DNA from: Aedes albopictus
Lineage: Eukaryota > Arthropoda > Insecta > Diptera > Culicidae
Reading direction: 5' to 3'
Assembly (NCBI RefSeq): GCF_035046485.1
Contig: NC_085137.1
Coordinates: 45,687,155 to 45,751,154, forward strand
DNA: 64,000 nucleotides
Below the pieces are notes generated by a model. It had not been told where the DNA came from. It was given only the letters and a program-made list of their open reading frames with translations, and did not search any database. This document shows, piece by piece, positions 1 to 11,850 of this stretch (the stretch's first letter is position 1; each line of letters begins with the position of its first letter). Made by a program: the position numbers and the translations under genes.

Positions 1-600
1 ATTGCATAAAACGATGATAGGTTGAATATTTTCAAAATTTTATGGTTTCAGAACATGCATACTAATGCTTAAAATTATCAAGACAAAAGAGCCTCCTTAC
101 TTACACAATTAACTGGAGTTTTTTTAGAAACACTAGAACTATGAGATTGATTGTACCTCAGAATTAAACTTCCTACTATGGTAACTCGTTGTTCACGAGA
201 GGCTTTTCATTTTGGAATCGATTGTCGTCAACTCTTAAATCATCTACTAGTTTAAACAGCTTTAAAGGGGTATGTTAGAGAAACTCGAACACATGCAATA
301 ATGGTATTCGAAAAGCAAATTCAGAAACTTGAATAAGTTGAGAATTAATTGTCAAAAAGCTTAGTTTCTCAAGAATGTAACATTTAAGAAGAGGATATCC
401 TTACGTTACATGAATACTTCTTTTTATGCGAATGTTCGATTTTGCACACACAATGATTCACTTGTGGTTGGCTGAGAAATTCTTCACACATGAATTTTAC
501 AGGAAGTACTATCAAATCTGAAAAACCTGAAGCTATCTCAGAAAATAAGTACGGGTTCGATTACAAGATGTCTGTGAACTTCGTCCATTCCTGGAATCAA
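1..600. other. AT-rich sequence, no feature seen
   Basis: Low-complexity AT-rich DNA with frequent stops in all frames. I see no gene, inverted repeat or RNA gene in it. Confidence 0.5.
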
Positions 601-870
601 CATCTAGAAAACAAACAAAAAAAATTGAACTGAAAAGAGAATTTTAAGAAATACTCAAAGAACTGAAGAGAATTATGCCAGAAGGTCAGAAAATTAGAAG
701 ACCAGAAGACTAGAAAGCAAACAGTCTAAATGAGCCGAAACCCTTGAGACCATGAATTCAACAGATTAATAGACCAAAAATTTTGAAACTAAAAGTGTAG
801 AAAACCAAAAGACGTGATAACATGACTAACTGGGAAACTGGAAGACTAGAAGATTAAAAGCGGAAGTGTC
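600..870. repeat. Purine-rich quasi-repeat (agaccagaag type)
   Basis: Short words such as accagaagac, gactagaag and agaccaaaa recur irregularly about every 10 bases. The same kind of sequence is found at 3190-4260 and on both sides of the element at 12295-15230, so this is one member of a dispersed degenerate simple repeat. Confidence 0.5.
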
Positions 871-999
871 ATAATTAGAACTGACGATCAGTGTAGACCG
901 GAACGTCATCAGATTTGTTCTGCCGGTCTCTTCTGATCGGCAGTACAAGAAGCAGAGAAATCAGAAAATAGAGCATGAGAAAGTTTCTGCAAGTCGCAT

Positions 1000-1843
1000 A
1001 CCGTATTTCAAATTAACCCATTTCAATAAACGCATTTTACGCCAAGCCCTCCTCTAGCCTAGCGACGTAGTTCACTAGCAACGGTTTGAAAAACAAAAAT
1101 CGGTGGGAGTCTACTGAACCGGACCAATTTGCATCGGTAACACACAAGTGCAACCACCATCATATCATCATCCTAGCCATGGTTGCCATTGAATTTGAAA
1201 CCGTAGCTGTATTTATGCACAAGGCAAAACAAAAAAAAATGTCTGAAACAGTAGCACTTCACTTTTGTGCGGTAACAGGTGGATGCCCTGGCTGCTTGCA
1301 TATGATGATGAGAAGAGACACTTGACTGCAGGCATGGAAATGCAAAATGCGTGGGCTGGGCGTCATCTGATTTCCCGTTTTTATCACAGAGTTAGGCGAA
1401 TGCAAATACGAAGTTAAGCATCACACTATTGAGGGGCACACACTTATCGCAGTTTGCCAGCTAAACCGGATGGTAACGTATCCTGTTCAACTGAAAAAGT
1501 GAAATGTATCAACAGTAAGTATGGATAATGTTGAAAGACTGTTAATGTTTTTCTTATCTCTTTCAATGATGCAACAATTATGCAACCAGTTAGCTCTCCC
1601 AGACTCAGGTGAGTTTGACTTATTCAAAAGGCAAAACCACGCTTGGTTTGTGTATGAAAAAATAGTAACTATAGCACATAAACTCTAAAGTTAAGAGAGA
1701 TTCTTTATGCCAATCGATTTAAAAAAGAAAATAAAAATAAAGAAAGAAAAAGAAACGAAGCACAAGAAGTGGGACACCAAAGTTACTAGACACAAAAAAA
1801 AACATTAGCACAGCGATGACTTTAGATAACAACTTTTATATAA
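1000..1843. other. Non-repetitive intergenic DNA
   Basis: Mixed-complexity sequence that resembles no other part of the window. It contains an octamer-like ATGCAAAT near 1395. The only open frame of note (1086-1325, plus) has no recognisable domain and I do not call it a gene. Confidence 0.4.
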
Positions 1844-2040
1844 TGAATATATAACGAAGCCACACCTCAAATTTTCAAGAGCACAAATCTGAAGAACCGA
1901 ATGTTGGTTTGCGCTGAAAAGTTGATCGATTGCTCACCACCAGCGTGTAACCAATCGATCAAGTTTCTAGCTCAAACCGGCATTCGGTTCTTCAGATTTG
2001 TGCTCTTGAAAATTCGAGGTGTGGCTTCGTTATATATTCA
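1844..2040. mobile_element. Small palindromic MITE
   Basis: A 197-bp element whose two halves are near-perfect inverted copies. The left arm starts tgaatatataacgaagccac and the right arm ends with its reverse complement. About 80 bp pair on each side of a short centre that carries its own cgatc-rich inverted words. It has no coding capacity. The flanks are AT-rich and a TA-type target duplication is possible but cannot be proved. It is a non-autonomous DNA transposon by structure; the family is unknown. Confidence 0.8.
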
Positions 2041-2044
2041 CCTT

Positions 2045-2560
2045 AAGTAATGTATAAAAGCGCTTCTCTCTGATAGTTTTACTTGAAGCTGAGAACTACT
2101 TGAAATTCAAAATATAACCAAATAAAGAACCTTTCTGAAAAGCCAACAAACCCTTAAAATAATGCGCACTTCGCCTCGCAACAACATTTGAATTTCCCTT
2201 ATAAGGTGACTAAATAAATTAACAGTCTGTGCTGTACATGCCACAAGGCCCATACCAATCGCACTTCCCTCCGCCGCTCGCCGCCCATCCGGTGACGCAA
2301 TCTCCCAAAGTTCCAAAACAACATTGTCGGAATTTTCTGCACAACACCTCTCCGGCATATAATTTCGCCGTCTGGGTCATGCTGCCGTTGCGCTGTTGTT
2401 TACGGTATCGCGTGGTCAATAAATTTGCATATTTATTAATTCGACGCCACCTAAAAGCCATCAGTAGAAAAAAATCTCACTCCCTCACTATAGGGACGCC
2501 GAACTGTCCGAACCGTAAGGAATCAGGTTTTTCAATTGATGAAAGTCAACAACCGTGAAT
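2045..2560. other. Non-repetitive intergenic DNA
   Basis: Sequence of ordinary complexity, somewhat GC-richer around 2240-2420. Overlapping short frames are open on both strands but none shows a domain, signal peptide or convincing start. Confidence 0.4.
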
Positions 2561-2617
2561 CTGCTTAATTTTGAATTTCTTTTTTTGCATCCAGAATCGT
2601 GGAGACTAATACCTAAT

Positions 2618-2966
2618 TTATTTAATTTTGGAATCCTCCACATTGATTGTAAGGAAGATCAATTCCGGAATAAATCCCTTATTAACCGGTGCCCGGCCAA
2701 TTACGATACCGATCTGTGCACCATTGAAAAGTTCTGGAATGTTCCATTCTCGTGACTCTCGCGGGTTCAGATCGGATCGGAGAAACCGGTGGAATCTTCC
2801 AGTCCAATTCTTTTTTTCTTGCTCTTGTCTGTTTATTAAACGATCGCAGATAAAGTCTCCCGTCATGAAGATTGATTGGCCAGTTTGCGAGGTAATGGAA
2901 TCCTTAGGATCAATGTTAATGGTAACCTTTGTCAATCCTGCTGAAATACCAAATGATGCAAATCAT
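2618..2966 (-). CDS. Unrecognised open frame, possible coding relic
   Basis: A minus-strand frame stays open for about 115 codons, from just after a stop near 2967 down to 2618. It has no ATG at its beginning; the first plausible start would be a TTG at 2935. The translation has normal amino-acid composition, with words such as KVTINIDPKD, IFMTGDFICD and RAPVNKGFIP, and is not low complexity, unlike most open frames here. I do not recognise a family. A plus-strand frame of similar length overlaps it (2628-3017), which weakens the case. It may be a fragment of a mobile element, or chance. Confidence 0.25.
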
Positions 2967-3189
2967 TTTGATAGTGGATTTTTTCTCTTGCTTTGCGATG
3001 GTTATTCAATGCGATAATGAAGCGGAGTAAAATTCATCGACCTTTGAACAATCGCGCATGTTTTGTTTGCGCAGCCACGTGCCAGGCGGAGGAGTTGGGT
3101 AAAAAATGTGGGGCTTTCCAGGTCAATTCGTTGATGGTTTTTGAGGCGTATTGTGTGTTTTGATATGATGGTATGTTCTGGAGAAGCAT

Positions 3190-4260
3190 ATGGGCTTATA
3201 CATAAATCAGAGGAACAATAGACCAGAAGATAAGAATGGAATTGGAATAGAAAAACAGACAACACGAGGTCATAGAACATGGGAAAATAAGAAACCCAAA
3301 GTCCAGAAAACCAATAGACCAGATGATAATATGATCTAAAAAATGAAAGCTAGTAATAAACAAGCAAAAGTCGCCTGAATAATTTGGACAGCCCATCTGT
3401 AAATAATATAAATATAAAACTCCGATACAGGGATAGCTAGAAGCTCAGAACACCGGCTGACCAACAAAAAAAAACAAATAAATCGGACTTTCCAGACGAT
3501 TATGGTGTCAAAAATTAGGAAAAAAAAACAAAAAAACCTGAAGAAAAATATCGAAAATAACAATAGCTGAAAAGTACAGAACCAGAACCCCCGATCGTCT
3601 GGTATTCCTGATCAAAAGTTTTGGAGTACCAGAAAAAAAAAACATCTAGACGACCAGATCATCATAAAGCCAGAAGTCTAAGAGGTAAAAAAAAAATCAG
3701 CAATACTGCATGACCTGAAAAGGCTGGAAGCTAAATGACTAGACGACCAGAAGAATCGGATCTAAGAAGACGAGAAGATCGCAACACCAGAATATCAGAA
3801 TTCCAGTAAGCCAGAAAATCAGAAGATCTGGAAATTTGACAATACGACGATCAAAATAGTAGAATAGTGGATGACCACGATCTACATGACAAGAAGATCA
3901 AAGTAACAAAAAAATACAGATGATGAGATGGCAAGGATAGTGGAATTTCTGAAGACCAGAAGATTATAACACCAAAATACCAGACATCATCATGTTACCA
4001 GAAAACCAAACCAAGATGATGAATGAAGCCAAGATGATCAAAAAACTAGAAAACCTGAAAGATCAGAAACACGGAAGAACAGTGGATTGGAGTACCAAAA
4101 GTCTAGTTGACAATATGACCAGGAAACTCAATAGACAAGAAAATCACAATAGCAGGAAAGCAGACAATCTGGAAACAAAAATAAATGGAAGACTAGACGA
4201 CCTAAAACGACTACAATACCAGACGATAAAAAGACTAAAATACCTGAAGACCTGATGTTC
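3190..4260. repeat. Purine-rich quasi-repeat (agaccagaag type)
   Basis: About 1 kb of degenerate words such as accagaag, gaccagatgat and ccagaaaatcagaag, with no fixed period. It has the same character as 600-870 and 12010-12290. The open frame at 3992-4255 follows from the low stop content of this repeat and is not a gene. Confidence 0.55.
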
Positions 4261-4274
4261 CGGAGATTTGAAAC

Positions 4275-4690
4275 CCAAGTAACCGGAATTTTGAAGCATT
4301 TTGAACATTTACAGTTAATTTTTATGCTTAAAATATATCTGAAGAATAGTCAACCTTTGTGGGTTTTTGAGGGATAGGCATAGTGAAAATTTGTAAAGAA
4401 TACAATTTTAAATTTAAATTTCAGATAAACATAAATTGAGTGATAAAGGTTAAATGAGCAACAATATTCAAAGAGATGTTAAATATTCTTGGATTTTATT
4501 GCATCAGACAATTTTTGGAAACATCTATAGCTACCTCGTTGTTTTTCTCGAAAAATTTTTGAGTCTGGTAAGCTAACTTGGAGAATTCTGAAAATTTCAG
4601 GAAAAACCAAGTTCTCAATTGTTATGGATTGATTGATTATTGATCATCAATAACAATTTACTTAAAGATAACTTAAACATAATTTGAAAA
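4275..4690. other. AT-rich spacer
   Basis: AT-rich sequence without genes. A small inverted motif gattgattattgatcatcaat lies near 4628-4650. Confidence 0.4.
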
Positions 4691-5600
4691 CCCTAAATGA
4701 TCCACCTAGCAGTGATGGCGCATTCCTCATGCTCCGATCATCTTCCCCACATCAAATATACCCATATTGCAGTGTTTATGGGCCTAAACTCCATTTAACA
4801 GCTGCCATATTGAATTTGAAGCTGCCATCTTGGATATTCTGGTCGCCATTTTTGGACTCCAGGCATCTTCCCCATGGTTTGTATGGGAAATTTTGGCCAA
4901 ATGTATGCAGAAATTTTAAGTTATCGTATTTTGCCGCTAGGTGGCGCTGCAAGCGTTCAATAATCAAACCCTTCGGTATTATTGTAGGTGACTATATGCC
5001 AAACAACTTTGTCGAAGAACGCAAAGTGATCCAACGTCTGTGAAAAAAGTTATACCCTACAATAATACAAAAGGGTTTATTTATTGAACGCTTACAGTGC
5101 CACCTAGCGGCAAAATTCGAAAACTTAAAATTTCTGCATACATTTGCCGAAGTTTTCCCATACAAACTTCAAGCGTTTTGAGCGCCCCCTTGGGCTCAAC
5201 CGATTTTGCTCAAATTTTGAACGTAGCTTCTGGGAGTCTAAAACAACTGATTTAGGAGGTAAGACTTGGTATTTTTCGAAATTGTTGTTTTTCATATAAG
5301 TGTGGGCCACCATAATGGGTATAGAGCCACCATTAAACAGTCGCCATTTTGAATTCGGAGCCACCATCTAAGATTTTAGAGCCGCCATCTCGGATATTCT
5401 GGTCGCCATATTTGGACTCCGGACATTTTCCCCATGTGGCATGTTTTTTTAGCCAAAAACACCATTAAACAGCCGCAATCTTGAATTTTGAGCCACCATC
5501 TTCGATTTTCTACCGACATCTTGAAAAAATATACAATATGGTGGTATAAAATCTAAGATGGTGGCGCAAAATTCAAGAAGGCGGCTGTTTAATGGTATTT
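4690..5600. repeat. Inverted-repeat element with gccaccatct repeats
   Basis: Two long arms face each other: about 4878-4988 (cttccccatggtttgtatgg through cggtattattgtagg) and about 5053-5172 (ccctacaataatac through cccatacaaactt). A second smaller pair lies at about 5460-5510 and 5525-5596 (accattaaacagccgc and its complement). Between them gccaccatct/gccgccatct words repeat. The left end gatccacctagcagtgatgg resembles the start of the element at 12295. This is probably a non-autonomous DNA element or two overlapping ones; the outer limits are uncertain. Confidence 0.55.
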
Positions 5601-5886
5601 TGGGCTAAGTAGAGTAAAGATTTTTGTGGATCATGGAAATATTTTAAAATATAATTGGAATTTTCGCTCATTCTCACGAACATAGAATTCTCCCTCACGC
5701 CCATTTTCAGCGAAAATCTGGCTTGAGAAATCTCCCGCACAAAGAGTAGAGTGAAAATATTTTTTCACTCACTCCCAAAGCGGCGAGAATTTCGTTTACC
5801 CTTCGTCGACCTATCATGTTGTCTTTCTTTGACTACTATAACGCCGACGACAATTGGTTTTATGCAATTATTTTCTACTCCCTCTG

Positions 5887-5975
5887 TGTGGTTGGCGTGG
5901 TGGTGTGGATAGAGTGCGCGTGTCGCGGTTGTTTTTACTAATGTTCTAGGTTCGAATCCCGTCGCGGGCACAATT
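5887..5975 (+). repeat. tRNA-like sequence (SINE head or tRNA relic)
   Basis: A pol III internal promoter arrangement is visible: an A-box-like ggtgtggatagagtg and a strong B box ggttcgaatcc about 45 bases later, followed by cgtcgcgggcac. The stems do not form a clean cloverleaf, so I read it as the tRNA-derived head of a SINE or a decayed tRNA rather than a working tRNA. Confidence 0.45.
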
Positions 5976-5979
5976 TTTA

Positions 5980-6505
5980 ATAATCTGCTTTGAAAAGATT
6001 TTCGTGAGAATTGGTTGAGTGAAAATTTAACAGAACGAAAAGAAATTATCACAGGTTGAAGCGATTTTCAGTTATCATGAATCGCTGCTCTCGAAAGAAG
6101 TGCTGGAGGGGAAAAGCATTTCTCAAGCAAAATAGTGAAAATAAGCTCTCCCGCCGCCGTGAGAATATCATATTTCGTATCGTTGAAACGAAAATTACGA
6201 ACCCTGAAAATATTTCAGAAATAAGATATTATGAATAAATTTAGATGAAGACGGTCTGTCGTATGTTTGAGTAAGGTTAATTTTACCACAATACTTTCTG
6301 ATGTCTTTTTTTTTAATTTCTTGAAAGCGAAAAAAATATGAGAGAAATTCATACAAAGTACCTGAAAGAGTCATTTGACGGAAATCGAGAGAAATCCATG
6401 AAAAATTTCCGGCTATTCAGTAGAATTTTATAAGATATACCTGGAAGAAATTTGGTATAAATCCCAAAAGACTTCTTGTACGAAACCTAAAAAAATATTA
6501 AGGAG
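5980..6505. other. AT-rich spacer
   Basis: A frame at 6056-6238 (plus, 60 codons) is rich in K and R but has no family resemblance. Nothing else is supported. Confidence 0.4.
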
Positions 6506-6507
6506 TG

Positions 6508-6700
6508 TGGAGCGGACCTGGTGTGATGGTTAGAACACTTGACTATCACGCCGAGGACCTGGGATCGAATCCCACTCCCGACAAACTCGCAAAATGTGAG
6601 TTCTTCCTTCGGAAGGGAAGTAAAGCGTGGATCCCGAGATGAACTAGCCTAGGGCTAAAAATCTCGTTAATACAGAAAAAAAAATAAATAAATAAAAAAT
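6508..6700 (+). mobile_element. tRNA-derived SINE, full length
   Basis: Starts tggagcggacctggtgtgat, carries an A-box-like tgatggttagaac and a B box ggatcgaatcc, then a conserved body (gagttcttccttcggaaggg, gatgaactagcctagggct) ending ctcgttaatacaga plus an A-rich tail. Further copies are at 27230-27415 (minus), 34334-35592 (interrupted), 46010-46174 and 52046-52135. This is a high-copy mosquito SINE; I am not sure of its published name. Confidence 0.85.
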
Positions 6701-6704
6701 CTTA

Positions 6705-7690
6705 AGGAAGTTGTTGAAATAATTCCTGAAAATTCCTGGAAGAACTTTCGAAGAATTTCCTGGAATAAACTCTTCGAGGGAATCCTTAGAAGAACTTCCG
6801 GAAAAAGTACCGTAAACCGGGGTCGAAATTGATCAGAGAGTTTTCCGTTAAATTTAGTATGCTTTAAACAGCTATCTTCCAAGTATCGTGCTGTTGGAAT
6901 AAGATACAAAACTATATTTTTAAGTAAACTGTTTTAAGTGTGCTTTAACTACCGGAAAACTGCCTGATCTATTTCGACCCGGAGGAAGAATATGGAAAGG
7001 AATCCTTGGGAAAATCTGAGAAGAATTCCAGCAAGAATTCTCGAAAGAATACCCAAAAAAGAAACTGTGAATTTGCTAAAAATATAGAATTGCAGGAGGA
7101 TAAATTTCTCACGGTCATGTTCACGGTATTCCTGTAAAATGCCACCATGGAATACTTGAAATGATTCTGAGAAGAATATCTTGAAAATTTCCATCAGAAA
7201 TCCCTCGAAGAATATCTTGTAAAAATTTGGGAGGATTAATTGTAATAATCCCGCATGGTATATCAGGAATAATTGAGAAACACATTCCTTGCATTTTTTT
7301 GGGTAAATCCATGAAAAAATATTGAAGGAATAATTTAGACTTTCGTAGGAAATTTCAGGGCGAACTCCGGGAGAAGTGTTTGGAAGGAGACTATTTGAAA
7401 AAAAAAATGGAATATCTGAAAGAATACCAGTAGAAGTTCTGGGAAGAATTTAGGAAGAAATTCCTGCAAAATTTCAGGAGGATTTCGTATAAAAATTCAT
7501 AAATTCCAAGATAAATATCTAGAAGAATGATAGGAAAAATGTAATGACGAATCAAGAAATCTCTAGATACCGTAGAAATTCTTGAAGAATTTCTAAGAAT
7601 AATCCCAGAAATTAAATAAATAAACCCGGTGAGAATTACTTTAAAGGAAAAGGCAGGATGAATCTTTGAAAAGTTATTCAGGTACGAATC
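6705..7690. repeat. Degenerate GGAATTCC quasi-satellite
   Basis: Imperfect units such as gaagaatttcctggaataaa and cttccggaaaaag recur roughly every 12-15 bases. It is a decayed member of the quasi-satellite that is cleaner at 48.2-52.0 and 60.5-63.1 kb, here in the opposite orientation. It is interrupted by a MITE-like segment at 6808-6982. Confidence 0.6.
6808..6982. mobile_element. Decayed MITE with taccgtaaac end
   Basis: Left end taccgtaaaccggggtcgaa; right end ctgatctatttcgacccgg, a complement of the left end. The left terminus matches the MITE at 8539-8755 (taccgtaaactggggt). The outermost bases of the right terminus are lost. Confidence 0.6.
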
Positions 7691-7699
7691 TCTGAAGAA

Positions 7700-7922
7700 T
7701 TCTATTGGATACAGGGGAACTTACGTATTTTCTGCAGTTTTGTTTTCCTCGTCACGAGGGGTTTTTTGGAACCTGTTGAACTCAGAGTTGGCTTCAAATC
7801 CTTCTCAACCAAAATGAATTATATGCCCAAATTCGAGGCAATTTGGCCCACAAAAAACGTACCATGACGAAGAGAACAAACCTGCCAATAAAACCCTTCG
7901 TCACTCTATCACGGTGCTCCCC
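7700..7922. other. Spacer
   Basis: Non-coding; nothing recognised. Confidence 0.4.
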
Positions 7923-9305
7923 AGACCGTTATTATAAAATAAAAATCTCCAACCAATCGCTGTCCACCATTCGTTTTCTATGACTATCCTGCATGTCTGG
8001 GCAAAGTTTGAAAAAAATCGTAGGGCCCATTTTTTAGTTAGGCCCTTTTAAAGGGCGTAAAGCCATATATTCAAAGAAGAAATCGAAATATTTATGTGGT
8101 CATCCATTTTTTTTGAACGATTTTGATAAAGAATTTTCACGATGAATCGTTTTGTATTGAGTACCAGTAGTGTCAAACAAAGTTTTGACTGATTTCTACC
8201 AACATGTGAAAAGGGCGGAACAATCATTGCACGCCTCAGCTTCTTCCGTCTCTCCTAGGCGTATTGCAATTTATTTATGAAAACATATACCGTTATCAGA
8301 TACAGGGGAGTCTGCTCTACCTGTTACTGGTCAGAGGTTGCAGATTACATTACTAACAGATATCATTAAAAAGTTATTATCGTGTGTATATTGTATATAT
8401 CAAGTTCACGAAAGATCTTCGGCTCCGTAAAGCGCTGTACGCGATTGAGCCCCAAATAAATGAACTAGATGAAACAAACTCCTCTTCCTTTTATTCTTGC
8501 GCACATAATGTGCTTTTCTTTCATTTACTGGTTTTGTTTACCGTAAACTGGGGTGTAGTTGATCAGTGGGGTGAACCTGATCACTCAATTACCCGCGCAT
8601 ATCGATTTTCAAGGAAGCAACAATTCGATTTTAACCATTCGCAATCCAATGACGTAACATTAAAATGGAGTGGTAGCTTCCTTGAAAGTCGATATTCGTG
8701 GGTAATTGAGTGATCAGGTTCACCCCACTGATCAACTACACCCCAGTTTACGGTATTTACATTCACGATTATCGTAACGTATTTGAACTTGAGAAGTTAC
8801 AAACATTATTGAAATGTTTTCATATAAATTCACATTTATTTATGTCATCTAACAAAAATGTCCATATTTTCTTCAAAGAGTTCAACAAGAACTTTGCTAA
8901 ATATGTATAATATTCAATGCAATGAAATTCTTCTTGAAAATATTCATCAAAATCGTTAAAAAATGGCTGAGTACATAAATATTTTGATTTTTTCTTTGAA
9001 TAAATGGCTTTGCGTCCTTTAAGGCGAAACTGGAAGCATTTCCTCACTCTTTGGTTTTTAATTTTTTGTTAAATAACGAAGCAATATTTTCAAAATCGAT
9101 TTTCGTGCACATGTAGAGTATGGATCAAGGTATCTTCTGATTTTTTTGTAGTGGAAAATGTTTTTCGGTTTTGCAGAAACCATTTTTGAACAAAATGAAC
9201 CCTACGATTTTTTTTTTCAAATTTTGCCCAGGCATGCAGGATAGTCATAGAAAAGGAATGGTGGGCACCGATTGGATCAAGATTTTTATTTTATAATAAC
9301 GGTCT
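7923..9305. mobile_element. TIR element of about 1.4 kb, non-autonomous
   Basis: The ends agaccgttattataaaat and attttataataacggtct are inverted. The match runs inward for over 100 bp (caaccaatcgctgtccacca against its counterpart, then catgtctgggcaaagtttga against tcaaattttgcccaggcatg). The interior contains no transposase and is interrupted by the MITE at 8539-8755. No target duplication could be fixed. Confidence 0.75.
8539..8755. mobile_element. TA-type MITE nested in the 7923-9305 element
   Basis: A 217-bp near-perfect palindrome: taccgtaaactggggtgtag on the left and its complement ending acagtttacggta-like on the right (actually ccccagtttacggta). About 85 bp pair on each side. If the element is taken as CCGTAAAC to GTTTACGG, it is flanked by TA on both sides, as in Tc1/mariner-related elements. 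Both strands show a frame beginning in the arm; these are mirror images, not genes. Confidence 0.8.
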
Positions 9306-9309
9306 GATA

Positions 9310-9615
9310 GATAGATCTATCTTTGATAATCAGCTTGGAAATATTAAATTTAAAAATAGGGGTATGTCCATACCGCGGCGTGATCTTCCTATTAGGTGCA
9401 TTAGATCTTGTTGGATAGAAGACTAATTTATTTTTGGCCAAGTTTTTACATTAATTTTACTTATTTATCGACCGTATTTAAATTCAAGTTAATTATTTTA
9501 TGGCTTAGTCGGTTAACATGCTGAACGTAAGTATAAATTCCATAAAAGCTACTGATCAATAAACCCAGGATTGAAAACAGAACAATACATAGACAGTCGG
9601 GTGCCTGAAACTTTA
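9310..9615. other. AT-rich spacer
   Basis: No gene or repeat recognised. Confidence 0.4.
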
Positions 9616-9618
9616 TGG

Positions 9619-11615
9619 TACCGTCGTGCGGGGCTACTTTTGAAATGCGGGGTTACTTTAAACACTTTTGAATATGGATTTTTAAAATTCAATATATGGT
9701 TCAAATCTGTTTGACGTCTTTGGGACTATTCTGAAGCAACATTTTCCCCTTCATTTTGTTGAAATTGTTTTTGAAACAGTTCGTTTATTGCTTGTCAGGA
9801 GACGTAAAAACATCGAATAAACCAAACTAAAATATATATCGTATCAGAACATTTGCTGTGTAAGCATTGTTTCTACAATTCATAAAATTCAAAGGGTTGA
9901 TCAACTCATTCAAGATGTATCAACGTAGCATAAACAATCGAAAATTTGTATCGTTATACATTATAAATGACCGTTTCACCTAAATAAAGGATTGATGGTC
10001 CCTTTTTTAAGGCTGCTTATATTACAATATCACGCTGCTCATAATACCAAAGGTAGCACAGAACCACATAAAAATTCATATATTTATTGAAATCACGTAT
10101 GATATGGTATACTGCAGTATTGGTACAAAGTAGTTTTCTAAATAACTCTGGAAGTTTAAATGCAGTTTTGTTATGGTCAGTGTACGCAGAATATGGCACC
10201 GCAAGCGAAAAATAGGCAACAAAGAAGGCACGGCAACAACGCTTTGTTTTTTCGTTAGCAGATAATGACAAAATCGCTCCCGAGTTTGTTCACAACAAAA
10301 ACGGTAGGAATATTTGTCTCGTTCTATTCACATCGTGATTTTCGCATTGTTTTTCAACTAAAATTCGACTCTGAGGATGACAAGAGTCTTAATTCGTCCA
10401 AATGCTCATGAATTCGATGATGTGGATCGAAAATTTCAGCAGAAAAGCTGAAATATCGGCACACGTACGGCAAGCGATATTTGTTTTATTGCTCTCATCA
10501 CTTGACATGCGTTTGTTGCGGAGCGCCTTTGTTACCGACATGCACCGCTTAGGACAAAGCGTTTGTTTTTCGGCGTGATCCATTTTTCGTACCCTGGTTA
10601 TGGTTAAGAAAGTCTAAAGAAGCCCCCATCCGGTTCTATATGAGATGTGTTCGATTGGTGTATGAACAACTTTTTTGTTTATAGATGGATTTAGTTCAAA
10701 TTTTGCATACAGCCTACATACATTAGCGTGGTTCAAAAAATCGTTTTTGCTCCACACCGCTTATTCGATTTCTAGTCAGATTATATGTCTTCTCCCAAAA
10801 TTTGAGCTCATTTGGTTGAAAATTGAGACTGCACAAGCCCTTCAAAGTTTGTATGGGAATTACTATGGGAAAACGATGTTTTTCATTCAATTCACCGTAG
10901 CATTTCCCCAAGTGCCCTAGTGGGTTAGTCGACCCTTGGTAATCCTAGGCTACTCTATCAGCTACAACTTTGCCGAAGACCGCATTCAAATCGGACGCCT
11001 CATTAATTAGTTATCGATTTGTATCCAACTGGGCAAACTTTAACAGTGATCCTCCAGCTTCCCAGCAGGCAACATTGCTGCACATGGTGCCAAAGTTAGC
11101 ACACTGAAATCATGGCTACTATGTTTCACTGCAAAATGCAGTGATGCCCACCGAATAGTTTAACCATCATAAGTAAAGATTTCGATTCTGGATGAAAATC
11201 GGTAACTAATTAAAGAGGTGTTCGATTTGAATGCGGTCTTCGGCAAAGTTGTAGCTAATAGAGTAGCCTAGGATTACCAAGGGTCGACTAACCCACTAGG
11301 GCACTTGGGGAAATGCTACGGTGAATTGAATGAAAAACATCGTTTTCCCATAGTAATTCCCATACAAACTTTGAAGGGCTTGTGCAGTCTCAATTTTCAA
11401 CCAAATGAGCTCAAATTTTGGGAGAAGACATAGAATCTGGCTAGGAATCGAATAAGCGGTGTGGAGCAAAAACGATTTTTTGAACCACGCTAACATACAT
11501 ACTCACGATTATTATGTATAAAAATTGTGGAAATCCATTCACTACTCTGAGAGTTATAATGTCATAAAGTTGAAAAACCATGAAAAAGTGTAAAAAGAAG
11601 CCCCGCACGACGGTA
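9619..11615. mobile_element. TIR element of about 2 kb (taccgtcgtgcgggg ends)
   Basis: Left terminus taccgtcgtgcggggctac; right terminus gaagccccgcacgacggta, its complement. The interior has no transposase-like frame. It encloses a separate long palindrome at 10717-11503. Two tandem words near the left end (gtcgtgcggggctac, atgcggggttac) resemble sub-terminal repeats. Confidence 0.7.
10717..11503. mobile_element. Long palindrome with arms of about 300 bp
   Basis: The left arm (10717 to about 11029) begins acatacattagcgtggttc. The right arm (about 11180-11503) is its complement and ends gaaccacgctaacatac. The arms include ccctagtgggttagtcgacc and its mirror. The centre (about 11030-11180) is unrelated. 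It is probably a foldback or MITE element inserted in the larger TIR element. The open frames in its arms are mirror images. Confidence 0.75.
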
Positions 11616-11619
11616 TGGT

Positions 11620-11850
11620 TGTTATGAGCTACCAAGCCGATCTGTTTGCACAGGTCGTACTACAGAAATTTCACGCATTCGATGTATTCGTTCAATACAA
11701 CGCCTTCATGCCTAATTTCACCTTCTAATAATTAGCACACCTGTTCGCAGCCTAGCGAATACTATCATAACTATCATTTCAGTAACCACTTTGATCTCTA
11801 CTCCCTCACACTCTGCGTAGAAAATGACCGATAAAACCATAAACCGGAGA
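11620..11850. other. Spacer
   Basis: Non-coding, nothing recognised. Confidence 0.4.

Noticed and set aside
5887..5975. Functional tRNA gene
   Set aside because: A and B boxes are present but acceptor and anticodon stems do not pair convincingly. The same applies to 13380, 20100, 23490 and 30418.
8384..8766. Frames on both strands around 8.4-8.77 kb with similar peptides
   Set aside because: Mirror images of one palindromic MITE (8539-8755).
10675..11496. Near-identical frames at 10675-10920 (plus) and 11296-11496 (minus)
   Set aside because: The two arms of the palindrome 10717-11503, not duplicated genes.
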